From assembly GCA_009774215.1 (NCBI GenBank), contig VSNH01000004.1, positions 1-64,000 of the forward strand: a DNA stretch of 64,000 nt, in the 5' to 3' direction. The notes under the pieces are model-generated. The model was given only the letters and a program-made list of their open reading frames with translations, was not told where the DNA came from and did no database searches. Origin of the DNA: Lachnospiraceae bacterium (GTDB lineage Bacteria; Bacillota; Clostridia; Lachnospirales; Lachnospiraceae). A program made the position numbers and the translations under genes. Shown here one piece after another: positions 22,943-32,108 of this stretch (positions are counted from its first letter, which is position 1; every line of letters starts with the position of its first letter).

Positions 22943-23288
22943 CTATGCAGACCAGTTCCAGCTCCGCTGCCGGCGGAAGGAGTGGGCGGCGGCAAAGATG
23001 CTCTACTTCCGTGCGCAGACGGTCGCTACCTTCTTAGAGTTCCCAGAGGCAGAGCTAGCGAAGCTCTTCGGGAACCGCGCCTACAAGGAAGACTGGGAGC
23101 CGTTAAAGGACGGGCTTTTCCCGGAGCGGGACGTGGAGCGGGCGGGCTGGGAGTGCGTCAGAATACATAGGACTTATGACGATCTGCACCTTCGACCGCT
23201 TCCACGGTACGGTCCCATGTACGTGAAGGGATGGAAAGACATTGGAGGCGGGAAAGTGCAGCTACAGCTGGAGGAGGCAGGGACGTGA
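22905..23288 (+). CDS. Hypothetical phage protein
   Basis: 127 residues starting MLNKQEVKDKLHDYADQFQL, rich in Trp, Arg and Tyr, with RNRAYKEDWEPL-like helical segments and a C-terminal beta part (MYVKGWKDIGGGKVQLQLEEAG). RBS GGGGCGAGG. Small proteins of this kind are common in early regions of Clostridia phages; function not known. Confidence 0.6.
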   Translation: MLNKQEVKDKLHDYADQFQLRCRRKEWAAAKMLYFRAQTVATFLEFPEAELAKLFGNRAYKEDWEPLKDGLFPERDVERAGWECVRIHRTYDDLHLRPLPRYGPMYVKGWKDIGGGKVQLQLEEAGT

Positions 23289-23330
23289 AAAAGAAGGCAT
23301 GAGAAAAGCCCCGTTGGCGCGGGGCGGATT

Positions 23331-23377
23331 CTCGGGTGATACACATATAAAAGTCTATAAATATGTTATCACCCGAG
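23331..23377. repeat. Inverted repeat before the replication gene
   Basis: CTCGGGTGATA (23331-23341) and TATCACCCGAG (23367-23377) are perfect 11-base arms around an AT-rich 25-base loop, immediately before a terminator and about 75 bases ahead of the Rep-like gene. It could be a hairpin in RNA or a Rep-recognised origin. Confidence 0.6.
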
Positions 23378-23418
23378 GGCGGAAAAGTCAAGTGAATACA
23401 GTATTTTCCGCCTTTTTT
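23378..23418 (+). terminator. Terminator within the early region
   Basis: GGCGGAAAA / TTTTCCGCC stem followed by TTTTTT. It separates the first early block from the replication genes. Confidence 0.75.
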
Positions 23419-23451
23419 CTATCCTGATAAAGATATTAAAGTTAGGGGGTG

Positions 23452-24219
23452 ATGACGGTTTACAGGAAAGTAATTTATGACATGGGTGTCGTAAGACAGA
23501 TCGAAAAGTATAAGAGGGGTAATTATGGAGCGCCGGGAGAGAAGAGGGAGAAAAAGAAGAGACCGACGCCGGAGGATGTCTGCCGGCAGAACCAAAGGAA
23601 CCGGTGGCAGAAAGTCCAGAGGCTGATCCTGATGAATTTCAAAGAGGGGGACTGGCACCTGATACTGAAATACCGGCCGGGGGAGAGACCGGAGACCTGT
23701 GAGGAGGCAAAAGCACAGCTCAGGAAGTTTCTGCACAGGATGCGGGAGGCATATAAGAAAGCCGGGATCCCGTTCAAATGGATCGCGGTGACGGAACGGG
23801 GAAAGAGGGGACAGGCACTCCACCACCATCTAGTGATCGAGGACATCCGCCGGGACGGGACCGACACGGTGAAGCTGGTCAAGAAGCTGTGGACATACGG
23901 CAGTGAGTTCTTCTCCGCTTTGTATGAGGACGGGGAGTATGAGAAGCTGGCGGAGTACATCGTGAAGGCGGAGACAAAGGAGGAGGGCGGCTGGTGCACC
24001 TACTCGCGCAGCCGGAATCTGAAGCCGCCGGTGAAGATTGTGAAGGATGTCCCACACAAGAGATGGCGTGATCCTCCCGTCGCACCAAAGGGATGGTACG
24101 TGGTAAAGGATTCCGTCTACAACGGGGAGAACCCGGTGACCGGGCAGCCGTACCAGCATTACACATTAAAAAAACTGACAGAAACCCGGAGCGGCAGGAA
24201 GGAAGGTGACGGCGGATGA
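23452..24219 (+). CDS. HUH endonuclease-like rolling-circle replication initiator
   Basis: 255-residue protein with the three landmarks of Rep HUH nucleases in order: a hydrophobic WHLILKYRP segment (68-76), a metal-binding HHH (124-126, in ALHHHLVIED) and a YxxK motif (Y169-K172, in EYIVKAE) where Tyr would form the DNA phosphotyrosine. A YSRSRNLKPP segment follows, as in single-stranded phage replication proteins. It would nick an origin to start replication. ATG 23452 follows TTAGGGGGTG. An inverted repeat just upstream is an origin candidate. Confidence 0.7.
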   Translation: MTVYRKVIYDMGVVRQIEKYKRGNYGAPGEKREKKKRPTPEDVCRQNQRNRWQKVQRLILMNFKEGDWHLILKYRPGERPETCEEAKAQLRKFLHRMREAYKKAGIPFKWIAVTERGKRGQALHHHLVIEDIRRDGTDTVKLVKKLWTYGSEFFSALYEDGEYEKLAEYIVKAETKEEGGWCTYSRSRNLKPPVKIVKDVPHKRWRDPPVAPKGWYVVKDSVYNGENPVTGQPYQHYTLKKLTETRSGRKEGDGG

Positions 24220-24740
24220 ACGTCAATATTTACATAGAGACTGCATACAAGGGTCCGGCGAAACGGCGGATGGCAGGGGCGTGGCTGGTGGAATACCTCC
24301 TGCAGTCTGGTCAGCCTGTCACCCGCGGCGGGATCCTCTACGCGGATATCACGACTGAAAACGAACTGGCGCTGCTGCTCTTAAAACATGCCTTTTCTAT
24401 TCTCACAAAAACCTGCTGCGTCCGAGTCTTTACTACATGTACACACATTTTAAACACCATGCAGAACCACTGGCTCTGGCAGTGGCAGAAAAACAATTGG
24501 AAGAACGCCAGGGGAAAGACCGTGGGTAATGCGGACTTATGGATGCAGTGCGCAGCGCTCATGGAGGAGCATATCACGGAATGGAAGGATGAAGAGCATT
24601 CGTACCGCCAGTGTATGCTCGGCAGGGTGCAGAAGGAGATGGAGCGTGACCATGCGCTGGCGGAGCCGGAAAACTACATTCTGATCGAAGCGCCGGAATG
24701 GAATACGGGGAAAGGGAACAGAAGGTATGAGGAGAAGTAA
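24216..24740 (+). CDS. RNase H-like phage protein
   Basis: 174 residues. The N-terminal half follows the RNase H fold (NVNIYIETAYKG strand, ENELALLLLKHAFSIL helix, VRVFTTCTHILNTMQNHWLW) but the usual catalytic Asp/Glu set is not obvious. It begins four bases before the Rep-like stop. Related proteins are frequent in Clostridia phage early regions without an assigned function. Confidence 0.65.
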   Translation: MNVNIYIETAYKGPAKRRMAGAWLVEYLLQSGQPVTRGGILYADITTENELALLLLKHAFSILTKTCCVRVFTTCTHILNTMQNHWLWQWQKNNWKNARGKTVGNADLWMQCAALMEEHITEWKDEEHSYRQCMLGRVQKEMERDHALAEPENYILIEAPEWNTGKGNRRYEEK

Positions 24741-25200
24741 ACAGGAAACATGGGAAATGTACAGGCAGATATGCGGGCTCCGCCGACAGGGGACGGGCAG
24801 GGCAGAGATTGCGGGAGCATTCGGCTGTTCCGTCTCGACGGTGGATCGGGCGATACGGCTGTGCGGGGAGAAGGAAGTCAGGCGGGACAGCTTTGAGGAG
24901 CATCAGGAAACGACCATGCAGATGTATGATGATGGGGCAACGCAGGCGGAGATCGCGGCCGCCACGGGTATGAGCGTTTCCGTCATAGGACGCCGCCTGC
25001 GGAAGATGGGAAAACGGCGCAGAAGGGGCTGGCACCCGGAGGGGAGCACGAGGAAACCAATGGGACACCGGGAGCAGGAAGAAACATTCCCCGTGGCAAG
25101 GCAGTATGCGCAGGCAGAGGTGCGGCGGGTAAAGGAGATACGGGTCAAAGTCAGGGGCAGATGGAAGACCATGCAGGACGTGAGCGACTGGTGGCTGTAG
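24727..25200 (+). CDS. DNA-binding protein with two helix-turn-helix segments
   Basis: 157 residues with two recognisable helix-turn-helix units: GTGRAEIAGAFGCSVSTVDRA (about 22-42) and GATQAEIAAATGMSVSVIGRR (about 69-89), then a basic linker (KRRRRGWHPEG). The spacing recalls resolvase or sigma-like DNA-binding tails. Overlaps the preceding gene by 14 bases. Probably a regulator or replication accessory protein. Confidence 0.65.
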   Translation: MRRSKQETWEMYRQICGLRRQGTGRAEIAGAFGCSVSTVDRAIRLCGEKEVRRDSFEEHQETTMQMYDDGATQAEIAAATGMSVSVIGRRLRKMGKRRRRGWHPEGSTRKPMGHREQEETFPVARQYAQAEVRRVKEIRVKVRGRWKTMQDVSDWWL

Positions 25201-25214
25201 GAAGGAGGAAGTTT

Positions 25215-25700
25215 ATGTTTGAGAGATTTGGAGAATTTGATTCGGCGGCGGAGATCAATGAGACAGCGGTAAACCTCCGCAAAGAGGGCGACACAGACAG
25301 TTTAAAGGTACTGGCGGAGGAAAACGGCATCGATCAGGATATACTGGAAGCATTCATTAACGGGGATATTCTTTACCTATGTGATGACATGTCCGCCGCC
25401 ATCGGAAAGATAGAAGTGGAGGCCAAGGAAGTGAAATGCGCGGAGATCCTCGGAGACTGGGTAGAGTATATCAAAGCACAGTGCATGGAACGACCGGAAA
25501 TAGCTGGGATGGTGCGTAAAAAAGGAAAGAGACTCGCGGGTTGTGTAGCAGAGATCCTCAAGTGGAGTTTCAAACACCAGACCACGGTGGACAAAGAGAT
25601 CATGAAGGCAGCAGGCGTGACCGCGGGAAGATGTACGCTCGGGATCCCAGGAATGGCTACGGCAAAGCGGCTCATCACGGATTACTATATGGGGAGGTGA
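25215..25700 (+). CDS. PcfK-like protein (family that includes AcrIIA9)
   Basis: 161 residues. The C-terminal half (GKRLAGCVAEILKWS ... TAKRLITDYYM) follows the layout of PcfK-like proteins, and the next gene encodes PcfJ, its usual partner. ATG 25215 follows GGAAGGAGGAAGTTT; an upstream frame from 25161 is ignored. Some PcfK-family members (AcrIIA9) inhibit Cas9, so an anti-CRISPR role is conceivable but is not shown by this sequence. The stop overlaps the pcfJ start by one base. Confidence 0.5.
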   Translation: MFERFGEFDSAAEINETAVNLRKEGDTDSLKVLAEENGIDQDILEAFINGDILYLCDDMSAAIGKIEVEAKEVKCAEILGDWVEYIKAQCMERPEIAGMVRKKGKRLAGCVAEILKWSFKHQTTVDKEIMKAAGVTAGRCTLGIPGMATAKRLITDYYMGR

Positions 25701-27874
25701 TGACGGTGAGAAAGAAAACGATCGAAAAGCACCCATTCCTGACGCTGCCCGGAGTACACAGGGGGAAGGATGTGAAATATGTGGCCGTGACGGATATCAG
25801 GGAAATCGGGAAAGAGCCACATCTGTTCATAGAGGTATACCGGAACCGGAAGGACAGCAGGGACATCCCGGTAGTCAGGATCGTACTCACGAAAAGAGAT
25901 TTCGGTAATTTCTTCCCGGATACAGGGACATGGACAAGACAGAAGATCACAGATAACACATGGAGCAGTTACGGGCTGGCCTGGCGGGATGGCGAAGACA
26001 GAAGGAAGCTGTCTTATAAAAGCCTGAAAGAAGAAAACATCATGCATTCAGCAGCGGATGAAAAAAGGCTGCGGGGATTTTTGGAAAACAGACAGGAAAC
26101 AGAAGGTGATGCATGGGCATGGTGGGACTGCGTGAAGTACAGGCAGGACGGGGTCACTGCGGAAGAAAGCAATGCACGGAACCGAAGGCGGTGGGAGCGG
26201 CGGGCGGCAGCACTGAAAGAGAGGATAAAAAATACAGGGATGCTGCCGGAAGGGAAGATACTGCAGTATGCCGATCAGGCAGTGTTTGGCAGCAGGCATA
26301 CGATCTTTTACAAAAAACGCGGATCGCGGGCGACGATGGCATGTACGGAGTGCGGCATAGTGACGGAGGTCAGATGGAAACAGGGACAGTCATATGAAAG
26401 CATGTTCGAGAGGCTGGTTGCAGAACCGGTTGAAAACCATTATGGCACTTGCCCGGCGTGCGGGAAAACAGGCATATTTATTCCGCAGGGGCGTGCAGCA
26501 AGGATGCGGGCACAGAAAGGCTATCTGTTCCTCGGGCAGCAGTACAAAGAGAATGGATTCGTGCTCAGGTATGTGGAGGTGGAAAAGGAGTGGAGACTGG
26601 AAGAGGATGCAGGGAAAAACGGATCGGAAATGGCATGGGCCTATGAGACTCTGTCAGGGCGGGAGATCGCAAGGATTTATTTTGAACCCGGGAAAAAGGT
26701 GCAGAGAGATTACCATAAACATAACCCGTACAGAGGGGAGGACTTCTGGGACGACTGCAACCTGACCGGGATGAGCAATATCGCAATAAAGCCGGGGAAG
26801 ATCATGCCGGAGACCTTCGAGGAGATAAAAGACACCTTCATGCGTTACAGCGCGCTGGAAGAATACTGTGGGGAAGAACACAACTACATCAATCCCGTGG
26901 ACTACCTGGAAAGATACATACAGACCCCGCAGATCGAGATGCTGGTAAAGATGGGGCTTACAGGAGTGGTCAGGGAGCTTGTGAAATGCCCCTACGGGAT
27001 CGTGAACGATGCGGAGGCAGGGACGCCGGCGCTTTTCCTCGGCATCAGGAAAGATCGGGTGAAACAGCTGATCCGAGAAAAAGGAGATACGGATATATTA
27101 ATGATCATGCAGATGGAACAACGAATGCATCAGCATTGGACAGAAAGCCAGATAGGGCAGATAGCAGAGATCGGAGAGCAGGCATGCGAAGGCTTTGCAT
27201 ATATGGGCGTGCAGAAGTTTCTGAACAGGGTAGCGAAGTATGCGGGATGTGATTATGGGACGGGGTGCAGCACGGCAGGAGCCAGACTGCAGATTGTGGC
27301 AGGCCGTTACATTGATTATCTGAATATGCGTCACGCGCTCGGATATGATATGACAAATACCGTCTATCTGTTCCCACGGGATCTGGACACAGCACATGCC
27401 AGAATGGTGGAGGAGAGCAATAAAAAAGAGGCGGATATCCGCATTGCGTCAGTATGCGTTAAATATCCGCTCATCAAAAAGCATTACAGACGGTACAGGA
27501 AACAGTTTTACTTTGCGGATGGGGAGTTCCTGATCCGTCCGGCAAGGGATGCGGGTGAGATCGTTATGGAAGGACGGATACTTCACCATTGTGTCGGCGG
27601 GGACAATTACCTGCGTAAGCATAATGATGGAAAGAGCATTATTTTGTTCCTGCGCGCGACGGCTGATCCGGATATACCCTATATCACTGTGGAGATCGAT
27701 CCAAGGGAGAAAACGATCATGCAGTGGTATGGTGCACATGATAAAAAGCCGGACAAGGCGCGGATGCAGGGATGGCTGGATACCTATGTGCTCCACTTGA
27801 AATGCGGACAGGAGGCAGCAGGACAGGACGGGGCACAGGAGACAGGACAGGGGCTTCTGATGGCGGCGATATAA
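25700..27874 (+). CDS. PcfJ-like protein
   Basis: 724 residues. The C-terminal third carries the PcfJ domain signature (ILHHCVGGDNYLRKHN, ILFLRATADPDIPYITVEI, IMQWYGAHDK), and the middle contains a paired-cysteine segment (CTECGIVTEV ... YGTCPACGKTG) that is probably a zinc ribbon. PcfJ genes occur on conjugative plasmids and phages; the biochemical role is unknown. RBS GGGGAGGTG. Coupled to the PcfK-like gene. Confidence 0.85.
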   Translation: MTVRKKTIEKHPFLTLPGVHRGKDVKYVAVTDIREIGKEPHLFIEVYRNRKDSRDIPVVRIVLTKRDFGNFFPDTGTWTRQKITDNTWSSYGLAWRDGEDRRKLSYKSLKEENIMHSAADEKRLRGFLENRQETEGDAWAWWDCVKYRQDGVTAEESNARNRRRWERRAAALKERIKNTGMLPEGKILQYADQAVFGSRHTIFYKKRGSRATMACTECGIVTEVRWKQGQSYESMFERLVAEPVENHYGTCPACGKTGIFIPQGRAARMRAQKGYLFLGQQYKENGFVLRYVEVEKEWRLEEDAGKNGSEMAWAYETLSGREIARIYFEPGKKVQRDYHKHNPYRGEDFWDDCNLTGMSNIAIKPGKIMPETFEEIKDTFMRYSALEEYCGEEHNYINPVDYLERYIQTPQIEMLVKMGLTGVVRELVKCPYGIVNDAEAGTPALFLGIRKDRVKQLIREKGDTDILMIMQMEQRMHQHWTESQIGQIAEIGEQACEGFAYMGVQKFLNRVAKYAGCDYGTGCSTAGARLQIVAGRYIDYLNMRHALGYDMTNTVYLFPRDLDTAHARMVEESNKKEADIRIASVCVKYPLIKKHYRRYRKQFYFADGEFLIRPARDAGEIVMEGRILHHCVGGDNYLRKHNDGKSIILFLRATADPDIPYITVEIDPREKTIMQWYGAHDKKPDKARMQGWLDTYVLHLKCGQEAAGQDGAQETGQGLLMAAI

Positions 27875-27893
27875 GGGAACAAGAAAGGAGCGC

Positions 27894-29333
27894 ATGATGG
27901 AGGAATACAGACAGATCACGCTGGATGAATGGACACAGTGGAAAGAGGATATCCGCAGGAAACTGGCAGAAACGGCAGGAAACTTTGTATATATCGGCTA
28001 CAGGCTCAAACAGATCAGGGATTCCGGCATGTATGATGGCGCAGCAGATATATTTGGGTTTGCTGAGAAGGAGTACGGACTGGGGAAGAGTACTGTTTCG
28101 AGGTTTATCGCGATCAATGAAAAATATAGTGAGGGAGGGAACTCTCTTGAGCTGAAAGAGGAGTTTCGGGGTTTTTCTTCTTCCAAGCTGTCCGAGATGC
28201 TTACCCTGCCGGACAGTGAGGTAGAGCTGATTACTGAAAAAACGACAATCCGGGAGATACGGCAGCTGAAAGCCTTTAACAGTCAGAACCCGGAGGACAC
28301 AGGGGAGTCTGCAGTCGCCGGCGCGGGGGAAACTGCAGAGGCAGCAGGAGGGGAGGAAAGAAGACTGACACCGTTAGAGAAGTGTCTGACTGACTTCTTC
28401 AAAGACAAAAAGAATATCCTGAACTGTGTCATGCGGAATCTGGAAGAGGATCCGCCGGCATACAAGGAGGCAGCAGAGCTGATGGCACCGTCCCAGACAT
28501 CCCATAAAAAGGGTATCGTGTTTCTTTTCCTGTACGACTGGAACACCGGCGTGAAGTATAAGCTGATGACAGAGCCGGAGCCGGTTTCGATGAGCTGGGA
28601 GGAGCTTTTAAACACCGTATACGGAATTTTCGGAGCCTGTAAAAAGGATGATGTGTGGGGTGATTTTTATAAGGAGCCGGAAGAGCAGAAAGAGGATGTG
28701 AGAGCAGACACAGAAAAAGCCGTTCCCACCGAATCAGATCAAGGGACAGAGCCTGTTGCGACGTCGCAACAGAATGGGGAAAAAGAGCAGAACGGGGTGC
28801 AGGAAAAGCAGGTTGAAGAAACGGAAGACAGGGATGGACAGGAGGCAGCAGGCAGTGAGAACGAAGAGAGCAAAACGCAGGGAGAGGCTTGCGCGGGTAG
28901 TGGACAGGCTGGTGAGCCTGCAGCTGATCCTGAACCCGCGGACAAAGAAGATGGAGCCCTTAGCGGAGCAGGAGAGAACCGTGCTGGAAGTGGCGCAGAC
29001 AGTGAAGGCGGTGCAGGAGAGCCGGATGCAGACACAGGTGTAGGGCAGGGAGAAGATAAAGCTACGGAGGCAGCAGGCGGTACAGAAACGCCGGAAAAGC
29101 CTGAAACGACCCGGACGGAGCCGGAAACAGCAGCGGCAGCAGGCGTGGATTTTACAAACAGGGAGGGGTTCACGCAGCATGTGGAGAAACAGAAGGAGAA
29201 AATCCGCGAAAGACTGCTCCGCATGGAGTCATTATGCGGGTCAGGAGACTGGAAAGAGTTAATCGAGGAGGCCGGATACATTATCACAATAACAGAGAGC
29301 ATCAGGAATATGGAGGAGGTATTCAATGGCTGA
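27894..29333 (+). CDS. Phage protein with helical N-terminus and long acidic linker
   Basis: 479 residues. The N-terminal part (YRQITLDEWTQWKEDIRRKL, then ADIFGFAEKEYGLGKSTVSRF) resembles DNA-binding or ParB/DUF3102-like phage proteins, with a KSTVSRFIAINEKY helix-turn-helix-like segment. Residues about 265-420 are low-complexity Glu/Ala/Gly/Thr. A C-terminal helical domain follows. The linker DNA contains a 20-base palindrome. Overlaps the next gene by eight bases. Function not established. Confidence 0.6.
   Translation: MMEEYRQITLDEWTQWKEDIRRKLAETAGNFVYIGYRLKQIRDSGMYDGAADIFGFAEKEYGLGKSTVSRFIAINEKYSEGGNSLELKEEFRGFSSSKLSEMLTLPDSEVELITEKTTIREIRQLKAFNSQNPEDTGESAVAGAGETAEAAGGEERRLTPLEKCLTDFFKDKKNILNCVMRNLEEDPPAYKEAAELMAPSQTSHKKGIVFLFLYDWNTGVKYKLMTEPEPVSMSWEELLNTVYGIFGACKKDDVWGDFYKEPEEQKEDVRADTEKAVPTESDQGTEPVATSQQNGEKEQNGVQEKQVEETEDRDGQEAAGSENEESKTQGEACAGSGQAGEPAADPEPADKEDGALSGAGENRAGSGADSEGGAGEPDADTGVGQGEDKATEAAGGTETPEKPETTRTEPETAAAAGVDFTNREGFTQHVEKQKEKIRERLLRMESLCGSGDWKELIEEAGYIITITESIRNMEEVFNG
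28753..28772. repeat. Perfect 20-base palindrome, copy 2
   Basis: CTGTTGCGACGTCGCAACAG, fully self-complementary, inside the linker-coding part of the preceding gene where it encodes VATSQQ. Core shared with 17610-17623 and 44509-44524. Confidence 0.75.
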
Positions 29334-29730
29334 GACTATGACCAAGAAGCAGTTAGAGAACAGTGAGATTCAGACGGGAGCCTGCCATTACTGCGGACAG
29401 GTCTACCAGTTTGAGACGGACGGCAGGGCGACAGAGGAGCAGCTGGATGCATGGGCGGCGGGGAAGTGTGACTGTATCGATGCAATAACAGAGAGAAAGA
29501 GACGGCAGAGAGCGGATCTGGCGAAGGAAAAGCTGGAAGAGCTCTTGGATAAAAACTTTATGGAAGAGCGGGAAGTGCTGTACAAAGCTATAGACCTGAT
29601 GGTGCAGGATAAGATTGTCAGGACCACGGTAGATATCGGAAACGGGATCAAGCTGAGTGTGGGAATGAATGCGAAAGGCAGCATAAAAACGGAAATCACG
29701 CAGACAAAGAAAAGGAGCGCGGAAACATAA
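29326..29730 (+). CDS. Zinc-ribbon-like phage protein
   Basis: 134 residues. A putative zinc site is formed by CHYCGQ (about 20-25) and CDC (about 49-51). A basic helix follows (ERKRRQRADLAKEKLEELL) and then a C-terminal beta segment. Function unknown; probably nucleic-acid-associated. Confidence 0.6.
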   Translation: MAETMTKKQLENSEIQTGACHYCGQVYQFETDGRATEEQLDAWAAGKCDCIDAITERKRRQRADLAKEKLEELLDKNFMEEREVLYKAIDLMVQDKIVRTTVDIGNGIKLSVGMNAKGSIKTEITQTKKRSAET

Positions 29731-30206
29731 TGGCCAAGAAGATTAAAAGTATCATGCAGGACAAGGAGGCAGGGCAGTGTTACCTCTGCCGCCTCCTGCA
29801 CAGGGATTACAGCATAAAGCCTGTCCGGCAGGAGCACCACGTCATGGGCGGCACGGCTAACCGCAAGCTCTCTGACAAATACGGTCTTACGGTATATCTT
29901 GACCCGGACCATCACCTCTACGGCCCGGAGGCGGTACATAAGAACGCAGAAGTGGCAAAAATACTCCACAGGGAAGGGCAGAAAGCCTTCGAGAGGAATT
30001 ACCCGGATCTGGACTTTTATACGATCTTTAGAAGGAACTATCTGACAGAGAATGAGCGTGCATATGAGAGGGACTCAAGATTCCGGCTGTATGTGAACAT
30101 ATACTGCGATCACAGGGGTATCGCCATTGCCGAGGGGCTGCAGCATGAGATTGTGAGCCGGGTGCGGGAGGAGTACGAGGAGGATCGTGATGAGGGAAAA
30201 CACTAG
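29730..30206 (+). CDS. HNH-like phage protein
   Basis: 158 residues. CYLCRLLH and EHHVMGG, with a further histidine pair (PDHHLYG) and a conserved HKNAEVAKILHREGQKAFE, match the HNH-related small proteins of Clostridia phages. Whether it is an active nuclease is unknown. The ATG overlaps the previous stop. Confidence 0.65.
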   Translation: MAKKIKSIMQDKEAGQCYLCRLLHRDYSIKPVRQEHHVMGGTANRKLSDKYGLTVYLDPDHHLYGPEAVHKNAEVAKILHREGQKAFERNYPDLDFYTIFRRNYLTENERAYERDSRFRLYVNIYCDHRGIAIAEGLQHEIVSRVREEYEEDRDEGKH

Positions 30207-30240
30207 GGAGCACGGTAAGTTAGGGAGGGCGGAGGAAAAT

Positions 30241-30975
30241 ATGGAGAGATTGACAACAAATAAAGATGTATCGGAAATGAGTATGTATGAGTTGGCACAC
30301 AATTCATGTTATGCGAAAGACGGCAGGGCAAGATATCGTGATTATGACGCAGACATTGATGCGAGGGAAGTGGCAAAGAAATTACTGTCTAAATATGCAG
30401 ATATGCAGGAGGAGTTTACAGATGATGAAGAGTTTGATGAATATATGGAAAACTACTTGTCGTATGGAATTGATCATCTAAGTAATAAAAAGAGCATAAA
30501 AGTGCTTATTGCATCATTCTATGCAAATTTATGGGCAATGGCCGATTTAAGAGAGCGGCTGAAAGAATATGAAGACATCGGTCTTACGCCGGAGCAGCTC
30601 AGGGAGATTGACAGGCTGTATGCAGAAAAAGGCAAAGAGCTTGCGGAGTCAGAAAAAAGGAGTTTCTCTGGGCTGGAAATGGTGAAGATATGGGCAAATC
30701 TGCAAAAATTAAAAGAATATCAGAAATTAGAGGAACAAGGGAAACTGCTGAAACTTCCGGTTGCGGTGGGGGATACGGTGTACCGAATCAACAAAGGAAA
30801 GAAAGAGCCGGTTATACCAATGCGAGTAATTGGGATTGCTATTAGGAACGAGAACGAATTAGTGATACAGACAAAAGATATTGCTGATGATAATCACAAT
30901 CTTTATTCGAAAAACAGTATCGGCAAAAGTATTTTCCTTACAAAAGAATCAGCCGAAGCCGCATTGAAGAATTAA
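30241..30975 (+). CDS. Hypothetical phage protein
   Basis: 244 residues, start MERLTTNKDVSEMSMYELAH behind GGAGGAAAT (upstream in-frame starts near 30190 overlap the previous gene). The middle contains the widespread phage segment RLKEYEDIGLTPEQLREIDR, and the C-terminal part is a beta-rich domain (GDTVYRINKGKKEPVIP) seen in small accessory phage proteins. Function not established. Confidence 0.65.
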   Translation: MERLTTNKDVSEMSMYELAHNSCYAKDGRARYRDYDADIDAREVAKKLLSKYADMQEEFTDDEEFDEYMENYLSYGIDHLSNKKSIKVLIASFYANLWAMADLRERLKEYEDIGLTPEQLREIDRLYAEKGKELAESEKRSFSGLEMVKIWANLQKLKEYQKLEEQGKLLKLPVAVGDTVYRINKGKKEPVIPMRVIGIAIRNENELVIQTKDIADDNHNLYSKNSIGKSIFLTKESAEAALKN

Positions 30976-31034
30976 GGGGAGGATGACACATGCAGGATAT
31001 AACCAGTTTTTGTGTGACAATGGGGTGAAAGAGA

Positions 31035-31334
31035 ATGAGACTGATTGATGCAGATTCGGCAAACGAAAGATTATTAGATTTTATTGCACAAAATGATAGC
31101 GGAATACAGTTTGCTATTGAGCACAAAGATATGACAATGCTCAAAGGAATATTCTTTGATTATTTTGAGGGACAACCTACCGCCTATGACGTGGATAAGG
31201 TTGTGGAGCAGTTGGAGGCAGAATCCGAGCGCTGGAAAGAGAGCGGGGAAGCATACGAGGATCAGAAAGAGCTTGGCGTATCAGAAGGCTTCAAAAAAGC
31301 AATCGAAATTGCAAAATCCGGCGGCATTAGATGA
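31035..31334 (+). CDS. Small phage protein
   Basis: 99 residues beginning MRLIDADSANERLLDFI, with QPTAYDVDKVVEQLEAES. The MRLIDAD/QPTAYDV pattern is common among short phage proteins of Firmicutes with unknown role. RBS GGGGTGAAAGAG. Confidence 0.65.
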   Translation: MRLIDADSANERLLDFIAQNDSGIQFAIEHKDMTMLKGIFFDYFEGQPTAYDVDKVVEQLEAESERWKESGEAYEDQKELGVSEGFKKAIEIAKSGGIR

Positions 31335-31356
31335 AAGAGTGGAGGTGAAGAAAACC

Positions 31357-32010
31357 ATGGGCAGAGTATTACCAATTTTATTCAACACAGACATGGTTCT
31401 GGCGATTCTGGACGGTAGAAAGACGGTAACGCGGCGGGTGGTAAAGCACCCATTTGAAGTACATCCGAATGGATATATAACAAAACCAAGAGGGAATGAA
31501 AGGCTTTGCCCTTGTGAGCCGCCATATCAGCCGGGAGACATCCTGTATATCCGGGAAACGTGGGCGTTTTTGCCGTGTGTAGAGTGCATGGATGAAGGGC
31601 CGTCATGCCATATAGAACCTGTAGTATACGATGACGGGGACTGTGAGTCAGAAGGATGTTTCGTGTATAAAGCAAGCCATCCACGGCCGGAAAGAGTGAG
31701 CTGGACGCCGTCAATCCATATGCCGAAACAGGCCGCCCGCATTTGGCTAAAAGTAACGGATGTACGGGCGGAGCGGCTGAGGGATATTAAAAATGTGCAT
31801 GATGAAGGCATCCGATTATATGATTGCCCTGCCGGATATACATGGAAACGCAACACAGATATGTATAATTGCTACACAGATTCATTAGGGGCAATGAAGG
31901 CGTTATGGGATTCCACAATCCCCAAGAGGCAGCAGGACTTATACAGCTGGAATGCAAACCCGTGGGTCTGGGTAATAGGGTTTGAGAGATGTGAAAAGCC
32001 AGAGACGTAA
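31357..32010 (+). CDS. ASCH-like phage protein
   Basis: 217 residues. The opening (PILFNTDMVLAILDGRKTVTRR), PYQPGDILYIRETW and IWLKVTDVRAERL are typical of the ASCH/PUA-like phage proteins that may bind RNA or modified bases. ATG 31357 is used; GTG 31345 is an alternative. Role in the phage unknown. Confidence 0.65.
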   Translation: MGRVLPILFNTDMVLAILDGRKTVTRRVVKHPFEVHPNGYITKPRGNERLCPCEPPYQPGDILYIRETWAFLPCVECMDEGPSCHIEPVVYDDGDCESEGCFVYKASHPRPERVSWTPSIHMPKQAARIWLKVTDVRAERLRDIKNVHDEGIRLYDCPAGYTWKRNTDMYNCYTDSLGAMKALWDSTIPKRQQDLYSWNANPWVWVIGFERCEKPET

Positions 32011-32108
32011 ATGGCACACAGCAGGAATGATGACACTACCTCAATTAGTATATCACGGTAACAGTAAACGCGGCAGCAGGCGGGGCAGCAGTCCCGCCGG
32101 AAAGGGGG

